The position numbers and the translations under genes are program-made. Under the pieces are notes generated by a model. That model was given only the letters and a program-made list of their open reading frames with translations. It was not told where the DNA came from and searched no databases. This document shows positions 1 to 6,291 of a stretch of DNA of 6,354 nucleotides, one piece after another. Source of the stretch: Treponema sp. Lineage in GTDB: Bacteria > Spirochaetota > Spirochaetia > Treponematales > Breznakiellaceae. The stretch lies in contig JAIROH010000101.1 in assembly GCA_031257595.1 (NCBI GenBank), positions 1 to 6,354 of the forward strand. The letters are read 5' to 3'. How positions within the stretch are numbered: the stretch's first letter is position 1; each line of letters begins with the position of its first letter.

Positions 1-267
1 TCCGTGATCTTTACCCAGAACGGCTACTTTGCCCGTGAGTTTGCCCGGCGGACCCACGGCGGCATGGTCGGGGTTAACGTCGGCATTCCGGTTCCCGCGG
101 GTATGTTTCCGTTTGCCGGACACAAACATTCGTTTTTCGGAGATCTGCACTGCCTGGGCAAAGACGGCCTGCGGTTTTACACGGAGAGCAAGGTGGTTAC
201 CGCCCATTGGTTTACCGAAGACGAAAAAAGCGCCACGAGAGTTTCTACCTGGGACGGAGCGTTGTAG
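1..267 (+). CDS. mmsA: Methylmalonate-semialdehyde dehydrogenase (CoA-acylating), C-terminal fragment
   Basis: This is the 3' end of an aldehyde dehydrogenase superfamily gene that enters from the left edge; 88 codons remain of a protein usually about 480-500 residues long. The stretch GMVGVNVGIPVPAGMFPFAG, followed by SFFGDLH, GKDGLRFYTESK and a tryptophan a few residues later, is characteristic of the MmsA/IolA subfamily and not of general aldehyde dehydrogenases. The family oxidises malonate or methylmalonate semialdehyde to acetyl-CoA or propionyl-CoA in myo-inositol or valine breakdown. The NAD-binding part and catalytic cysteine lie outside the window. The reading frame is open from base 1, so the GTG at position 4 is an internal valine codon and not a start. 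The fragment cannot separate an inositol role (iolA) from a valine role (mmsA). No convincing terminator follows the TAG; the next notable structure is the palindrome at 363-525. Confidence 0.93.
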   Translation, partial: SVIFTQNGYFAREFARRTHGGMVGVNVGIPVPAGMFPFAGHKHSFFGDLHCLGKDGLRFYTESKVVTAHWFTEDEKSATRVSTWDGAL

Positions 268-362
268 GCTACTCCCTTGTCTTATACAGATTTTATAGAG
301 GCCGTCTTCTACAGATAAAAGTTTACTCTTATAGTTTTGGCTAAATCAAAGAGCAAACATCG

Positions 363-525
363 TCAAAACCTATGTCGCCGGGGTGTTTGGCAGGCACACC
401 GACAAAAAAAGTGTCGCGGGGTGGCCGCAAAACCGATCCCCGGACTTGCTCCGGGGCGAGTTTTGCGGCCGGGCCCCCAAACTTTTTAGTGTGCCTGCCT
501 CGATAATCAGCGACATGGGTTTTGA
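363..525. repeat. Long imperfect palindrome (foldback element) in a convergent intergenic gap
   Basis: Most of the 288-bp gap between mmsA and the yjbQ-like gene is a nested inverted repeat centred near 444-447. Paired arms are 363-378 with 510-525 (15 of 16, the mismatch being a possible G-U pair in RNA), 389-399 with 489-499 (11 of 11), 406-412 with 481-487 (7 of 7), 423-433 with 460-470 (11 of 11) and 438-444 with 450-456 (7 of 7) around a 5-nt loop. A 7-bp direct repeat, ATCGTCA, occurs at 359-365 and 531-537. It could be a target duplication, though the left copy overlaps the arm by three bases. The structure suits a MITE or REP-like dispersed repeat, and as RNA it could protect or terminate both converging transcripts. 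Short ORFs across it follow the palindrome and lack coding character. Bases 268-362 and 526-555 show nothing else I can support. Confidence 0.8.
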
Positions 526-555
526 TCTTTATCGTCATTTGATCTTGTCAGAACA

Positions 556-972
556 CTACTCCCCGATAATTTTTATCAGTACCCGTTTGCGCCGCTGGCC
601 ATCAAACTCGCCGTAAAAAATCTGCTCCCATGGGCCAAGATGGAGCTGTCCGCCGGTGACGGCGACCACGACTTCCCGCCCCATGATCTGCCGTTTCATG
701 TGGGCGTCGGCGTTAATTTCGCCGGTGTTGTGCCGGTACGATCCTACAGGTTCGTGGGGGGCAAGTTTTTCAAGCCATTTTTCAAAGTCGTAATGAAGGC
801 CCGATTCATCGTCGTTGATAAAGACACTGGCGGTAATGTGCATGGCGTTGACCAGGCACAGGCCTTCTTTAATCCCCGATTCGGCAAGCAGGGATTCTAC
901 CTCGCCGGTAATGTTGATAAATTCCCGTGGCTTTTTTGTATTGAACCACAGTTCTTTCGCGATGGATTTCAT
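556..972 (-). CDS. yjbQ: YjbQ/UPF0047 family protein (secondary thiamine-phosphate synthase type)
   Basis: A complete 138-residue protein, the usual length of this single-domain family. Signature blocks appear in order: H45[14 protein letters not shown] (45-59), D62, LAP (70-72), Y79-x-HN (81-82), NADAH (87-91), GGQLHLGPW (107-115) and GEFDG (121-125), ending in a K-I-I-G-E tail. The conserved histidines and acidic residues form the putative metal or active-site pocket. Family members are small soluble trimeric proteins; weak thiamine-phosphate synthase activity has been reported for E. coli YjbQ, but the physiological reaction is unsettled. The ATG at 972 gives the normal family N-terminus; no clear Shine-Dalgarno precedes it, and no better in-frame start was seen just upstream. 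The gene diverges from the DUF3842 gene across 45 bp and converges on mmsA. Its stop codon is about 30 bp from the palindrome. Family assignment is firm; biochemical role is not. Confidence 0.93.
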   Translation of the reverse strand: MKSIAKELWFNTKKPREFINITGEVESLLAESGIKEGLCLVNAMHITASVFINDDESGLHYDFEKWLEKLAPHEPVGSYRHNTGEINADAHMKRQIMGREVVVAVTGGQLHLGPWEQIFYGEFDGQRRKRVLIKIIGE

Positions 973-1017
973 CCGGATAGTATATACAAAGAACCGTCAA
1001 AAGTTTAGCGTGGAAAT

Positions 1018-1422
1018 ATGCGGATTATCGTTATCGACGGAATGGGGGGCGGCATTGGGGCGGAACTTTGTTCCCGGCTTAAAGAGCTGGACAGCGAAAT
1101 CATCGCCCTGGGAACCAACAGCGCCGCCACGGAACGCATGATAAAAGCCGGAGCGCAGCGGGGCGCTACGGGAGAAAACGCCATACGGGTTACGGTTCCC
1201 ACGGGAGACTTTGTCGTCGGCCCCATCGGCATCATCATCATAAACAGTATGATGGGTGAGATTACTTCCCCGATGGTAGAGGCGATACTTTCCGGTCCGG
1301 GAAAGCGGGTACTGCTCCCTCTGCAAAACGAACATCTATATATTGCCGGTGCGGGAAAAGAAAACCTCGGCAGGCTTATAGACGACGCGATCGGGTATAT
1401 AAAAAGCCAGACTCAAACATAG
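1018..1422 (+). CDS. DUF3842 family protein
   Basis: A 134-residue protein that I recognise as DUF3842, a small conserved family of unknown function known mainly from Firmicutes and some other anaerobes. The N-terminus is a beta strand followed by a glycine turn (MRIIVIDG, then GGGIG at 10-14), the look of a Rossmann-type nucleotide-binding start. Further conserved blocks are IIALGTN, KAGAQRGATGENAI, VVGPIGIIIINSMMGEIT and a late LLPLQ strand. The alternating hydrophobic strands suggest a compact soluble alpha/beta fold with no membrane segment. The ATG is preceded only by a weak purine run (GTGGAA). The gene diverges from the yjbQ-like gene with 45 bp between starts, so both promoters must be packed into or overlap that gap. 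It ends 46 bp before the next gene, so it may share a transcript with the cluster at 1469-4928. No biochemical function can be inferred. Confidence 0.88.
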   Translation: MRIIVIDGMGGGIGAELCSRLKELDSEIIALGTNSAATERMIKAGAQRGATGENAIRVTVPTGDFVVGPIGIIIINSMMGEITSPMVEAILSGPGKRVLLPLQNEHLYIAGAGKENLGRLIDDAIGYIKSQTQT

Positions 1423-1468
1423 GCAGCCCGTACTTGCGAATCGCTTCCCGTCATGTTAGGCTGATAAT

Positions 1469-2362
1469 GTGAAGAATCTCGCCAAACTGATACTTTCCTT
1501 CACATTCTCCTTTATTGTCATCCTGGTTTTGGCGGGTTTGGCGGGTTTGCTGCGGAGCTGGGCCGATGCGGCGGTTCTTTTCCCTCCGGCGGCGGTTTTC
1601 TCCCTTTCAACCGTCCTATCCCTGGCCCTCCCGGTTTCGTTTTATTTTTCACTGCTGTTCGGCGTAAGCTATTCCTCAAGACGGTCTATTTCCTACGCGG
1701 CTTCCCTGATCACCCTGCTGGCGCTGTCTCTGGGTTTTGCCATAGCCGCCTCGACGGGGCTAAGCCGGCTTGAAAAAATGAATCCGCCGGGCATAACGGT
1801 TCCTCCCGTACCGATTCGTCCGGGGCTTGTGTTGACCGTTACGCCGGGCGATACGCCGACCCGGACCGTCCTGCTTGGCGCCGAAAGCGCGCGGGTGTTG
1901 TCGTTACCCGGCCAGGCGCTGTTTTTCGAGCCGGCCTCCGCGTCATACAGGGTTCGCCAGGTACGGCTTCCGTTTCGGGAAGAGCGGAACGTGATTTTGT
2001 CGGGGATATCCGCCGATTTTGCCAGAAGTTCCCGGGTTTTTGAAGCCTGGTTTGAGGCGGGGCTTGCGCCCTTCGCCCTGTACGCCGGTTCTCTAGGCCT
2101 GTTTCTCATTTCCATAGGATGCCTGGTAAATATCAGCTTTTGGCCCCTTGCCAATCTTTTTTTCGGCGTCCTGGCGTTCCGCGGGGCGCTGGCCCTGGAA
2201 AGTTTTCTTAATACGGCGGAAACCCATAAACTGCTGTCGTCATTCGCGGGAAGCATTATTCCCGAGTCGCTTATCAATCCTGCAATTTTTACTGTTTTGG
2301 GAATCCTTATCCTCTTGTATTCGGGTCTTGTGTATCTTGCCAGAGGAAGGAGGAGTGAATGA
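1469..2362 (+). CDS. Six-helix membrane protein with a central beta-rich loop; possible reduced LptF/LptG-like subunit
   Basis: A 297-residue integral membrane protein that I cannot assign by signature motif. Hydrophobic segments lie near residues 7-28, 41-66, 76-96, 199-220, 224-245 and 268-290. About 100 residues between helices 3 and 4 are polar with alternating hydrophobics, rich in Pro, Gly, Val and Thr, as in a small beta domain. Three helices, an extracytoplasmic beta domain and three helices is the layout of LptF/LptG permeases, which are normally near 360 residues. The segment LPVSFYFSLLFGVSYSSRR (54-72) and the ending IPESLINPAIF followed by a hydrophobic helix and RGRR are only loosely like that family. 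The start is GTG, with AGG at 1458-1460 eight bases upstream. The stop overlaps the next start by 4 bp (ATGA), implying translational coupling. The CDS is secure; the family link is inference, resting on topology and the neighbour. Confidence 0.8.
   Translation: MKNLAKLILSFTFSFIVILVLAGLAGLLRSWADAAVLFPPAAVFSLSTVLSLALPVSFYFSLLFGVSYSSRRSISYAASLITLLALSLGFAIAASTGLSRLEKMNPPGITVPPVPIRPGLVLTVTPGDTPTRTVLLGAESARVLSLPGQALFFEPASASYRVRQVRLPFREERNVILSGISADFARSSRVFEAWFEAGLAPFALYAGSLGLFLISIGCLVNISFWPLANLFFGVLAFRGALALESFLNTAETHKLLSSFAGSIIPESLINPAIFTVLGILILLYSGLVYLARGRRSE
2347..2353 (+). promoter_or_regulatory. Strong Shine-Dalgarno for the 2359 gene, inside the upstream CDS
   Basis: AAGGAGG lies within the last codons of the 1469-2362 gene, 5 nt before the ATG at 2359. 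This near-perfect site, with the ATGA overlap, fixes the start of the TPR/membrane gene. It suggests the second protein is made at least as efficiently as the first. Confidence 0.85.
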
Positions 2363-4137
2363 ACGGTAAAGAACGTCTTTCGTCTCCCCTGTCCGTGTAC
2401 GCCGTCTATATGCTCGCTTCGCTGCTGGTTATTGCGGGGTACAGGTGGTTTTTCCCCGGCGCCGCTGAACCTCTGGAACCTTTTTTTCTCAAATGGCGAA
2501 TCGTTACCGCCTTTATCGATTTTGCCGCGCTCTATCCGGCCCTGGCTTTTTCCGCGCTGGTTATCCCGTTTGGGCTTAAAGAACATTCCGGGAACGGCTA
2601 TGCGGGCGGGACATTTGTGGGAGACAAGAGCTTTTCTCCGCGTTTCCTCCAGTATCTTACCTGGCCGGTAATTACCGCCTGCGTTGCCGCCGCCCTTTAC
2701 GGGGTTGTTTTTTTCGTGCTTCTGCCTATAGCCGGAAACATGAAACAGTCGATGATTAGCCGCGCCGGGCTTTTTGAGTCGGCGCTGGAAAAGGCCGGGG
2801 CGTATGCCGCGGCAGGCGAGTGGGCGGAGGCGTCCCGGTTTATCGCCATAGGCGAGGGGATCTGGTCCGACAACGAGGAAATCAAACGGCTCAAAGCGAA
2901 TTATAATTCCGGCATTTCATCGTACCGTGAACGGATCCGGGAGGAAGCGAAGGCCGAAGAAGAAGAAAACCCCCTAAGTTCTGTCGACGCCAGGCGTCAG
3001 GCGGAAACGGCTTTTGCCGAAGAGCGCTGGTACGACGCTCACTGGCTTGCGACCCTGGCCGAACGGCTGGCCCGGCCGGGAAGCGCCGAAATCCCCGCGG
3101 CCCAGGCCCTGGCAGCCAGCGCCTGGAACAAAATTACCGAACTTGCGCCTAACGCCCGTGAAAAGGAACGCTATGCCCTGTACCGTCTTAAACTGGACGG
3201 CTATAACGCGATGCTGGAACAGGACTGGATTAACGCTTATTATACCTTTCGGGAGCTTTCCGTACTAACCCCCAAAGATCCGGATGTAGAACAGTACCTT
3301 GAAAACAGTACCAGGGGTCTTGCCGAAGTCGCCTTTTTTGTGGACGAAATCGATCTTGCCCTGGGTACGGTTTTCAGAAATCCGGTCTTTTCCCTGCCGG
3401 TGGATTCGAAAGGCGAAGGAAGAATTGTGCTTCGCTTTTCTTCCGTGGCGCTGCTTCCCGATTATGCCTACGTATGGGAGCCGGAACTTGTCGCCGTCGA
3501 CAAAGACGGCCTTTTCCTGTACCGGGTCCGTTCCGATTACGGTAAAATTGTCCCCGTATCCATAAGTACTCTTGAGGGCGAACCCAGGGAACAGGCAGCC
3601 CTTCTTTTGCGGGTTTTGGACAGAGCCGACAGCAATAAACGATGGGAACCGGTCTGGACAAACGAAGCAGGAGAAGCTGTTGATTCAGGCGATTCCCAGA
3701 TTCTTCTCAGCCTGAGTTTTGACGACTTTATCCTCCTTTCAAGGGTGATGGAGGGTCCGGACAACCTTGGTCTTAGGGAACTCTTTGACGCGGAAAAGGA
3801 GCTTAACGGCTATGGTTTTGTTCCGGAAATCTTCAGGGCGGAGATTGTTCGCCGTCTTTCGGAACCGGTGTTCTTTCTTCCCTTGTCCGTCTTTGCCCTG
3901 TTTCTGGGTTGGTGTTTTAGAGCAAAAAAGAAACCGCGTTATGTGTATGTTCCCATGCTTGGTCTGCTGCCTCTGGTTTTCTACCATGTGTCGCTGTTTT
4001 TGCGGAGTGTATTCAACAACCTGGCAATCTGGTTTTCCCTTTCCGTCGGCTTTCCGGCCGCCCTCATCTGCTTTGTCGCGGCATCGGCTTTGTGTTTCGT
4101 TCTTGCCCTTGTTGTTCTGGCGGCCCAGCACGGATGA
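2359..4137 (+). CDS. Membrane protein with LptF/LptG-like topology and a TPR-like insertion
   Basis: A 592-residue protein. Hydrophobic helices fall near 13-32, 50-73, 100-123, 503-520, 529-550 and 565-589. Three TPR-like helical repeats lie in the soluble centre: 139-175 (pattern AAAGEWAEA), 211-240 (AEERWYDA) and 275-317 (LEQDWINAYYTFRELSVLTP). A charged, glutamate-rich linker occupies about 190-205. Residues 321-455 look beta-rich. The stretch 471-503, GLRELF through EIVRRLSEP, then a hydrophobic helix and a basic turn RAKKK, resembles what precedes helix 4 of LptF/LptG permeases, where a 'slreLl' motif is followed by 'ExxxRLxxP'. Known LptF/G proteins are near 360 residues and lack TPRs, so the roughly 180-residue insertion explains the extra length. 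If topology matches the family, TPRs and beta domain face the periplasm. The gene is coupled by ATGA overlaps on both sides. CDS is certain; the LptF/G relation is a motif-based inference. Confidence 0.85.
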   Translation: MNGKERLSSPLSVYAVYMLASLLVIAGYRWFFPGAAEPLEPFFLKWRIVTAFIDFAALYPALAFSALVIPFGLKEHSGNGYAGGTFVGDKSFSPRFLQYLTWPVITACVAAALYGVVFFVLLPIAGNMKQSMISRAGLFESALEKAGAYAAAGEWAEASRFIAIGEGIWSDNEEIKRLKANYNSGISSYRERIREEAKAEEEENPLSSVDARRQAETAFAEERWYDAHWLATLAERLARPGSAEIPAAQALAASAWNKITELAPNAREKERYALYRLKLDGYNAMLEQDWINAYYTFRELSVLTPKDPDVEQYLENSTRGLAEVAFFVDEIDLALGTVFRNPVFSLPVDSKGEGRIVLRFSSVALLPDYAYVWEPELVAVDKDGLFLYRVRSDYGKIVPVSISTLEGEPREQAALLLRVLDRADSNKRWEPVWTNEAGEAVDSGDSQILLSLSFDDFILLSRVMEGPDNLGLRELFDAEKELNGYGFVPEIFRAEIVRRLSEPVFFLPLSVFALFLGWCFRAKKKPRYVYVPMLGLLPLVFYHVSLFLRSVFNNLAIWFSLSVGFPAALICFVAASALCFVLALVVLAAQHG

Positions 4138-4928
4138 TTCCTTTTCCGCGAAACCCCGGAGTTTTGTTAACGGTAAAACCCGGAACAGCGCTGTGCCGGT
4201 TCTTCTGGATAGCCGCCGGCGGCCTGGCGGGGATCATTTTCAGGGTTCCGGGGATCATCATAGGGATCGTTCTGGGTTATTTTTTCGGCGAAGTAGTGGC
4301 TCAGCTTAAAAACGACCGGGCCATACGCCGTTATTTTGACAATCCCGGCCCTTCAAAATTTTATGAAGGGGAGCCGGGGCTGGCCGCTTTCTGCGCCCTT
4401 GGGGCTTTCCTTCTTTCAAAAGCTTCCCCCAAAGTATTGACCGACGAAGCCGGCGCCGTCCGGATAGCCGGCGGCGCCGGTTCCGTTTTTCCCGCCGGCA
4501 AAAAAATCACCGGCCTTGCCGAATCTTTTTCCCGTATCGCCTTTTCCCGTTCCCTTTTCCTTAACCCGGATCTTTTAGCGGAAAGCCTCGCGGCCCGCCG
4601 TACCGGCCTTGGGGACCTTTCCCTGCTTGCAGCGGAGCTTTTTTCAATGGCAATGGGCCGGGAAGCGGAACACGAAGCCCGTTTTATCAGACAGTTCCTT
4701 GATCCGACTTATCAGCCGCCCCTGCCGGATGAGGCTGTCGAGGATCCCTGGAAAGTGCTTGGCGTTTCCCGAAACGCTTCCCGTGAAGAGATCAAGTCCA
4801 CCTTCCGCCGCCTTGCCCTGATGTTTCATCCCGACAACCAGACGGGTCTTGAAGAAAAAGAGCGTGAAAAGACAAGCCGGGCTTTTGTAAAGATACGGGA
4901 TGCCTACCGTGAACTAACCAGACGTTAG
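4134..4928 (+). CDS. DjlA-like membrane-anchored J-domain co-chaperone
   Basis: A 264-residue protein. Residues 23-52 form a glycine-rich hydrophobic segment (Gly at 29, 30, 33, 40, 44, 48) like the dimerising membrane anchor of DjlA. Residues 58-195 are mostly helical, in the place of the TerB-like domain of DjlA, but lack a clear acidic TerB motif. Residues 203-264 are a J domain starting DPWKVLGVS, with the basic helix II (FRRLALMF) and the HPD motif at 232-234 that stimulates DnaK ATPase. The order anchor, middle domain, C-terminal J domain matches DjlA and differs from DnaJ, and there is no Gly/Phe or zinc-finger region. I chose the ATG at 4134 because it gives the same 4-bp ATGA overlap as the preceding junction; an upstream GTG at 4092 would force a 46-bp overlap. 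Coupling to two membrane-protein genes suggests it recruits DnaK to that complex at the inner membrane (inference). Confidence 0.88.
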   Translation: MIPFPRNPGVLLTVKPGTALCRFFWIAAGGLAGIIFRVPGIIIGIVLGYFFGEVVAQLKNDRAIRRYFDNPGPSKFYEGEPGLAAFCALGAFLLSKASPKVLTDEAGAVRIAGGAGSVFPAGKKITGLAESFSRIAFSRSLFLNPDLLAESLAARRTGLGDLSLLAAELFSMAMGREAEHEARFIRQFLDPTYQPPLPDEAVEDPWKVLGVSRNASREEIKSTFRRLALMFHPDNQTGLEEKEREKTSRAFVKIRDAYRELTRR

Positions 4929-4949
4929 TATCATCTTTTATATTATCCC

Positions 4950-5071
4950 CTCATTGGTGTCCAACATGAAGCATCTTTTTGCAGCAATGATTTAGTGTGT
5001 AACTTCTTCATTCTGCTTAAAGGATTGGATTTTTTCTGCCCCGTATCTTGTTTGTTTTGGACACTAATGAG
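4950..5071. repeat. 122-bp element bounded by 15-bp inverted repeats (MITE-like)
   Basis: CTCATTGGTGTCCAA at 4950-4964 is the reverse complement of 5057-5071 at 14 of 15 positions. The 92 bp between the arms are AT-rich, with no ORF and only weak partial internal pairing. Size and terminal repeats fit a MITE or a deleted insertion sequence; I see no target-site duplication and no transposase. A loop this long argues against a normal terminator. It fills most of the 202-bp gap between the J-domain gene and the MetE-like gene and ends 10 bp before the -35 box of the latter. Bases 4929-4949 hold nothing recognisable. Confidence 0.65.
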
Positions 5072-5080
5072 TTCAAGTAA

Positions 5081-5109
5081 TTGACAAAATGATGTAGCTA
5101 TTATATACA
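5081..5109 (+). promoter_or_regulatory. Sigma70-type promoter of the MetE-like gene
   Basis: TTGACA (5081-5086) is a perfect -35 box, followed by a 17-bp spacer and TATACA (5104-5109), one base off the -10 consensus. The expected transcription start is about 5115-5117, leaving an untranslated leader of only about 15 nt. That leaves no room for a SAM riboswitch or T-box, so any control would have to act on transcription initiation. Confidence 0.8.
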
Positions 5110-5115
5110 AACATT

Positions 5116-5121
5116 AAGGAG
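5116..5121 (+). promoter_or_regulatory. Shine-Dalgarno of the MetE-like gene
   Basis: AAGGAG sits 9 nt before the ATG at 5131 and supports that start. It coincides with the predicted transcription start, so the leader would be essentially just the ribosome binding site. Confidence 0.8.
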
Positions 5122-5130
5122 CATAACATC

Positions 5131-6291
5131 ATGAGTAAAAAATTCCAGACAGTCGGGAGTCTGCTGCGTCCTGAAAAGCTGTTACACTTTAAAAACAAAA
5201 TTGAACATAGCGACAAAATCACCTATCCGTTCTATGAAGATTTTGAAGGGTATGAAGAGTGTGAACTTGAGGCAACGAAAGGGATTGTACAAAAAGAGAT
5301 TGATCATGGTTTTGAAATTATAACCGATGGTGAATTCTCCAGGTCCCTTTGGCATTTAGATTTTGTATGGGGATTAAAAGGCATTGTCAGATACATAGCT
5401 GAACATGGATATTTTTTCCGTGATAAAGATCAAACGCAAAAGTATGAAACACGAAAAGACATCGGTTTAAGAATAACCGGAGAACTTTGCGGTAAAGGGC
5501 ACCATTTTATCAAGATTTTCAAACGGTTGAAATCTCTCGCCGGCGGCAGACAAACAAAATTTTGTATTCCGTCGCCTTCGCATATATATGGAGAACTTTC
5601 GTGGTCAGATAACATTGGCGGCAAGGATTCGGTTTATGCTACACCGCAGAAATTAAAAACAGGGTTGATCCATGCCTATAAAGAATTCGTGGAAGAATAT
5701 GCTTCTGCCGGAGGAAAGATACTTCAGTTTGACGACTGCCTGTGGGAAATTTTCGCAGACGACAATCCAAATTCGCCGTATACCGGAGAAAATATCAATC
5801 AGGAAACGGTTAGGGCATTGGCGGCTGAATTCATCGATATAAACAATATCTTGATTGATTTTGGTCATGAACTGGGGCTAAAAATGTGGACGCACAACTG
5901 CCGCGGTAATTATGACTCGCGAAATATGGGTGGCGGTTCTTACATTAAAATTGCCGAATTATTCCTGAAGCAGTTGAAATACGATCGTTTTTTCCTCGAA
6001 TGGGATGATGAGAGAGCCGGTTCGCTTGACGCGCTTGCCGTATTCAAGGATAAACCGGAAACTGAAATTGTACTTGGTCTGCTTTCCAGTAAAACGAAAA
6101 CCCTGGATGATGAAGTCCGTGTTATAAGAATGTTGGATGAGGCATGTAAAATAATTGACAAAGACCGTTTGTTTCTTTCACATCAATGCGGTTTTGCTTC
6201 CTGTGATGGCGGTAACGAGTTGACCGAAGATGAACAATGGGCAAAAATTGATCAGGGGCAGAAAATAGCATTGCGCTACTGGGGAGTATAA
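5131..6291 (+). CDS. Short-form MetE-like cobalamin-independent methionine synthase (YxjG/YxjH type)
   Basis: A complete 386-residue protein matching the catalytic C-terminal barrel of MetE without its N-terminal barrel (full MetE is about 750 residues). The N-terminus carries TVGSLLRP (7-14), the usual opening of this superfamily. DGEFSRSLWHLDF begins at residue 66 and is typical of Bacillus YxjG/YxjH-type proteins. The zinc site is intact: H255 and C257 in the HNC motif, E290, and C353 in SHQCGF. The zinc activates homocysteine thiolate for methyl transfer to give methionine. In short forms the methyl donor is less clear than the folate of full MetE, and a methyl-corrinoid or other donor is possible. 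The gene has its own promoter and Shine-Dalgarno and seems monocistronic here. It is visibly AT-richer than its neighbours (37% GC in 5161-5220 against 65% in 3001-3060), suggesting separate history. Bases after the stop to 6354 show no terminator. Confidence 0.92.
   Translation: MSKKFQTVGSLLRPEKLLHFKNKIEHSDKITYPFYEDFEGYEECELEATKGIVQKEIDHGFEIITDGEFSRSLWHLDFVWGLKGIVRYIAEHGYFFRDKDQTQKYETRKDIGLRITGELCGKGHHFIKIFKRLKSLAGGRQTKFCIPSPSHIYGELSWSDNIGGKDSVYATPQKLKTGLIHAYKEFVEEYASAGGKILQFDDCLWEIFADDNPNSPYTGENINQETVRALAAEFIDINNILIDFGHELGLKMWTHNCRGNYDSRNMGGGSYIKIAELFLKQLKYDRFFLEWDDERAGSLDALAVFKDKPETEIVLGLLSSKTKTLDDEVRVIRMLDEACKIIDKDRLFLSHQCGFASCDGGNELTEDEQWAKIDQGQKIALRYWGV

Noticed and set aside
341..538. 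Minus-strand 65-codon frame over the palindrome
   Set aside because: It coincides with the inverted repeat, has no ribosome binding site or family resemblance, and a plus-strand frame exists over the same bases for the same structural reason.
1423..1468. Terminator between the DUF3842 and membrane-protein genes
   Set aside because: Only a 4-bp stem (GCGA/TCGC) was found with no following T run, so co-transcription cannot be excluded.
1693..2586. Minus-strand open frame of 297 codons
   Set aside because: It lies antisense to the 1469 and 2359 genes, has a very basic, low-complexity composition with no recognisable domain, and crosses the junction of two well-supported genes. Long antisense frames are expected in GC-rich codon usage.
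4092..4133. Upstream GTG start for the J-domain gene
   Set aside because: It would overlap the preceding gene by 46 bp and adds 14 residues (FRSCPCC...) not needed by the anchor. The ATG at 4134 reproduces the ATGA coupling seen at 2359.
4929..5130. SAM riboswitch or T-box upstream of the MetE-like gene
   Set aside because: No recognisable riboswitch core or T-box element was seen, and the strong promoter at 5081-5109 would exclude a leader.
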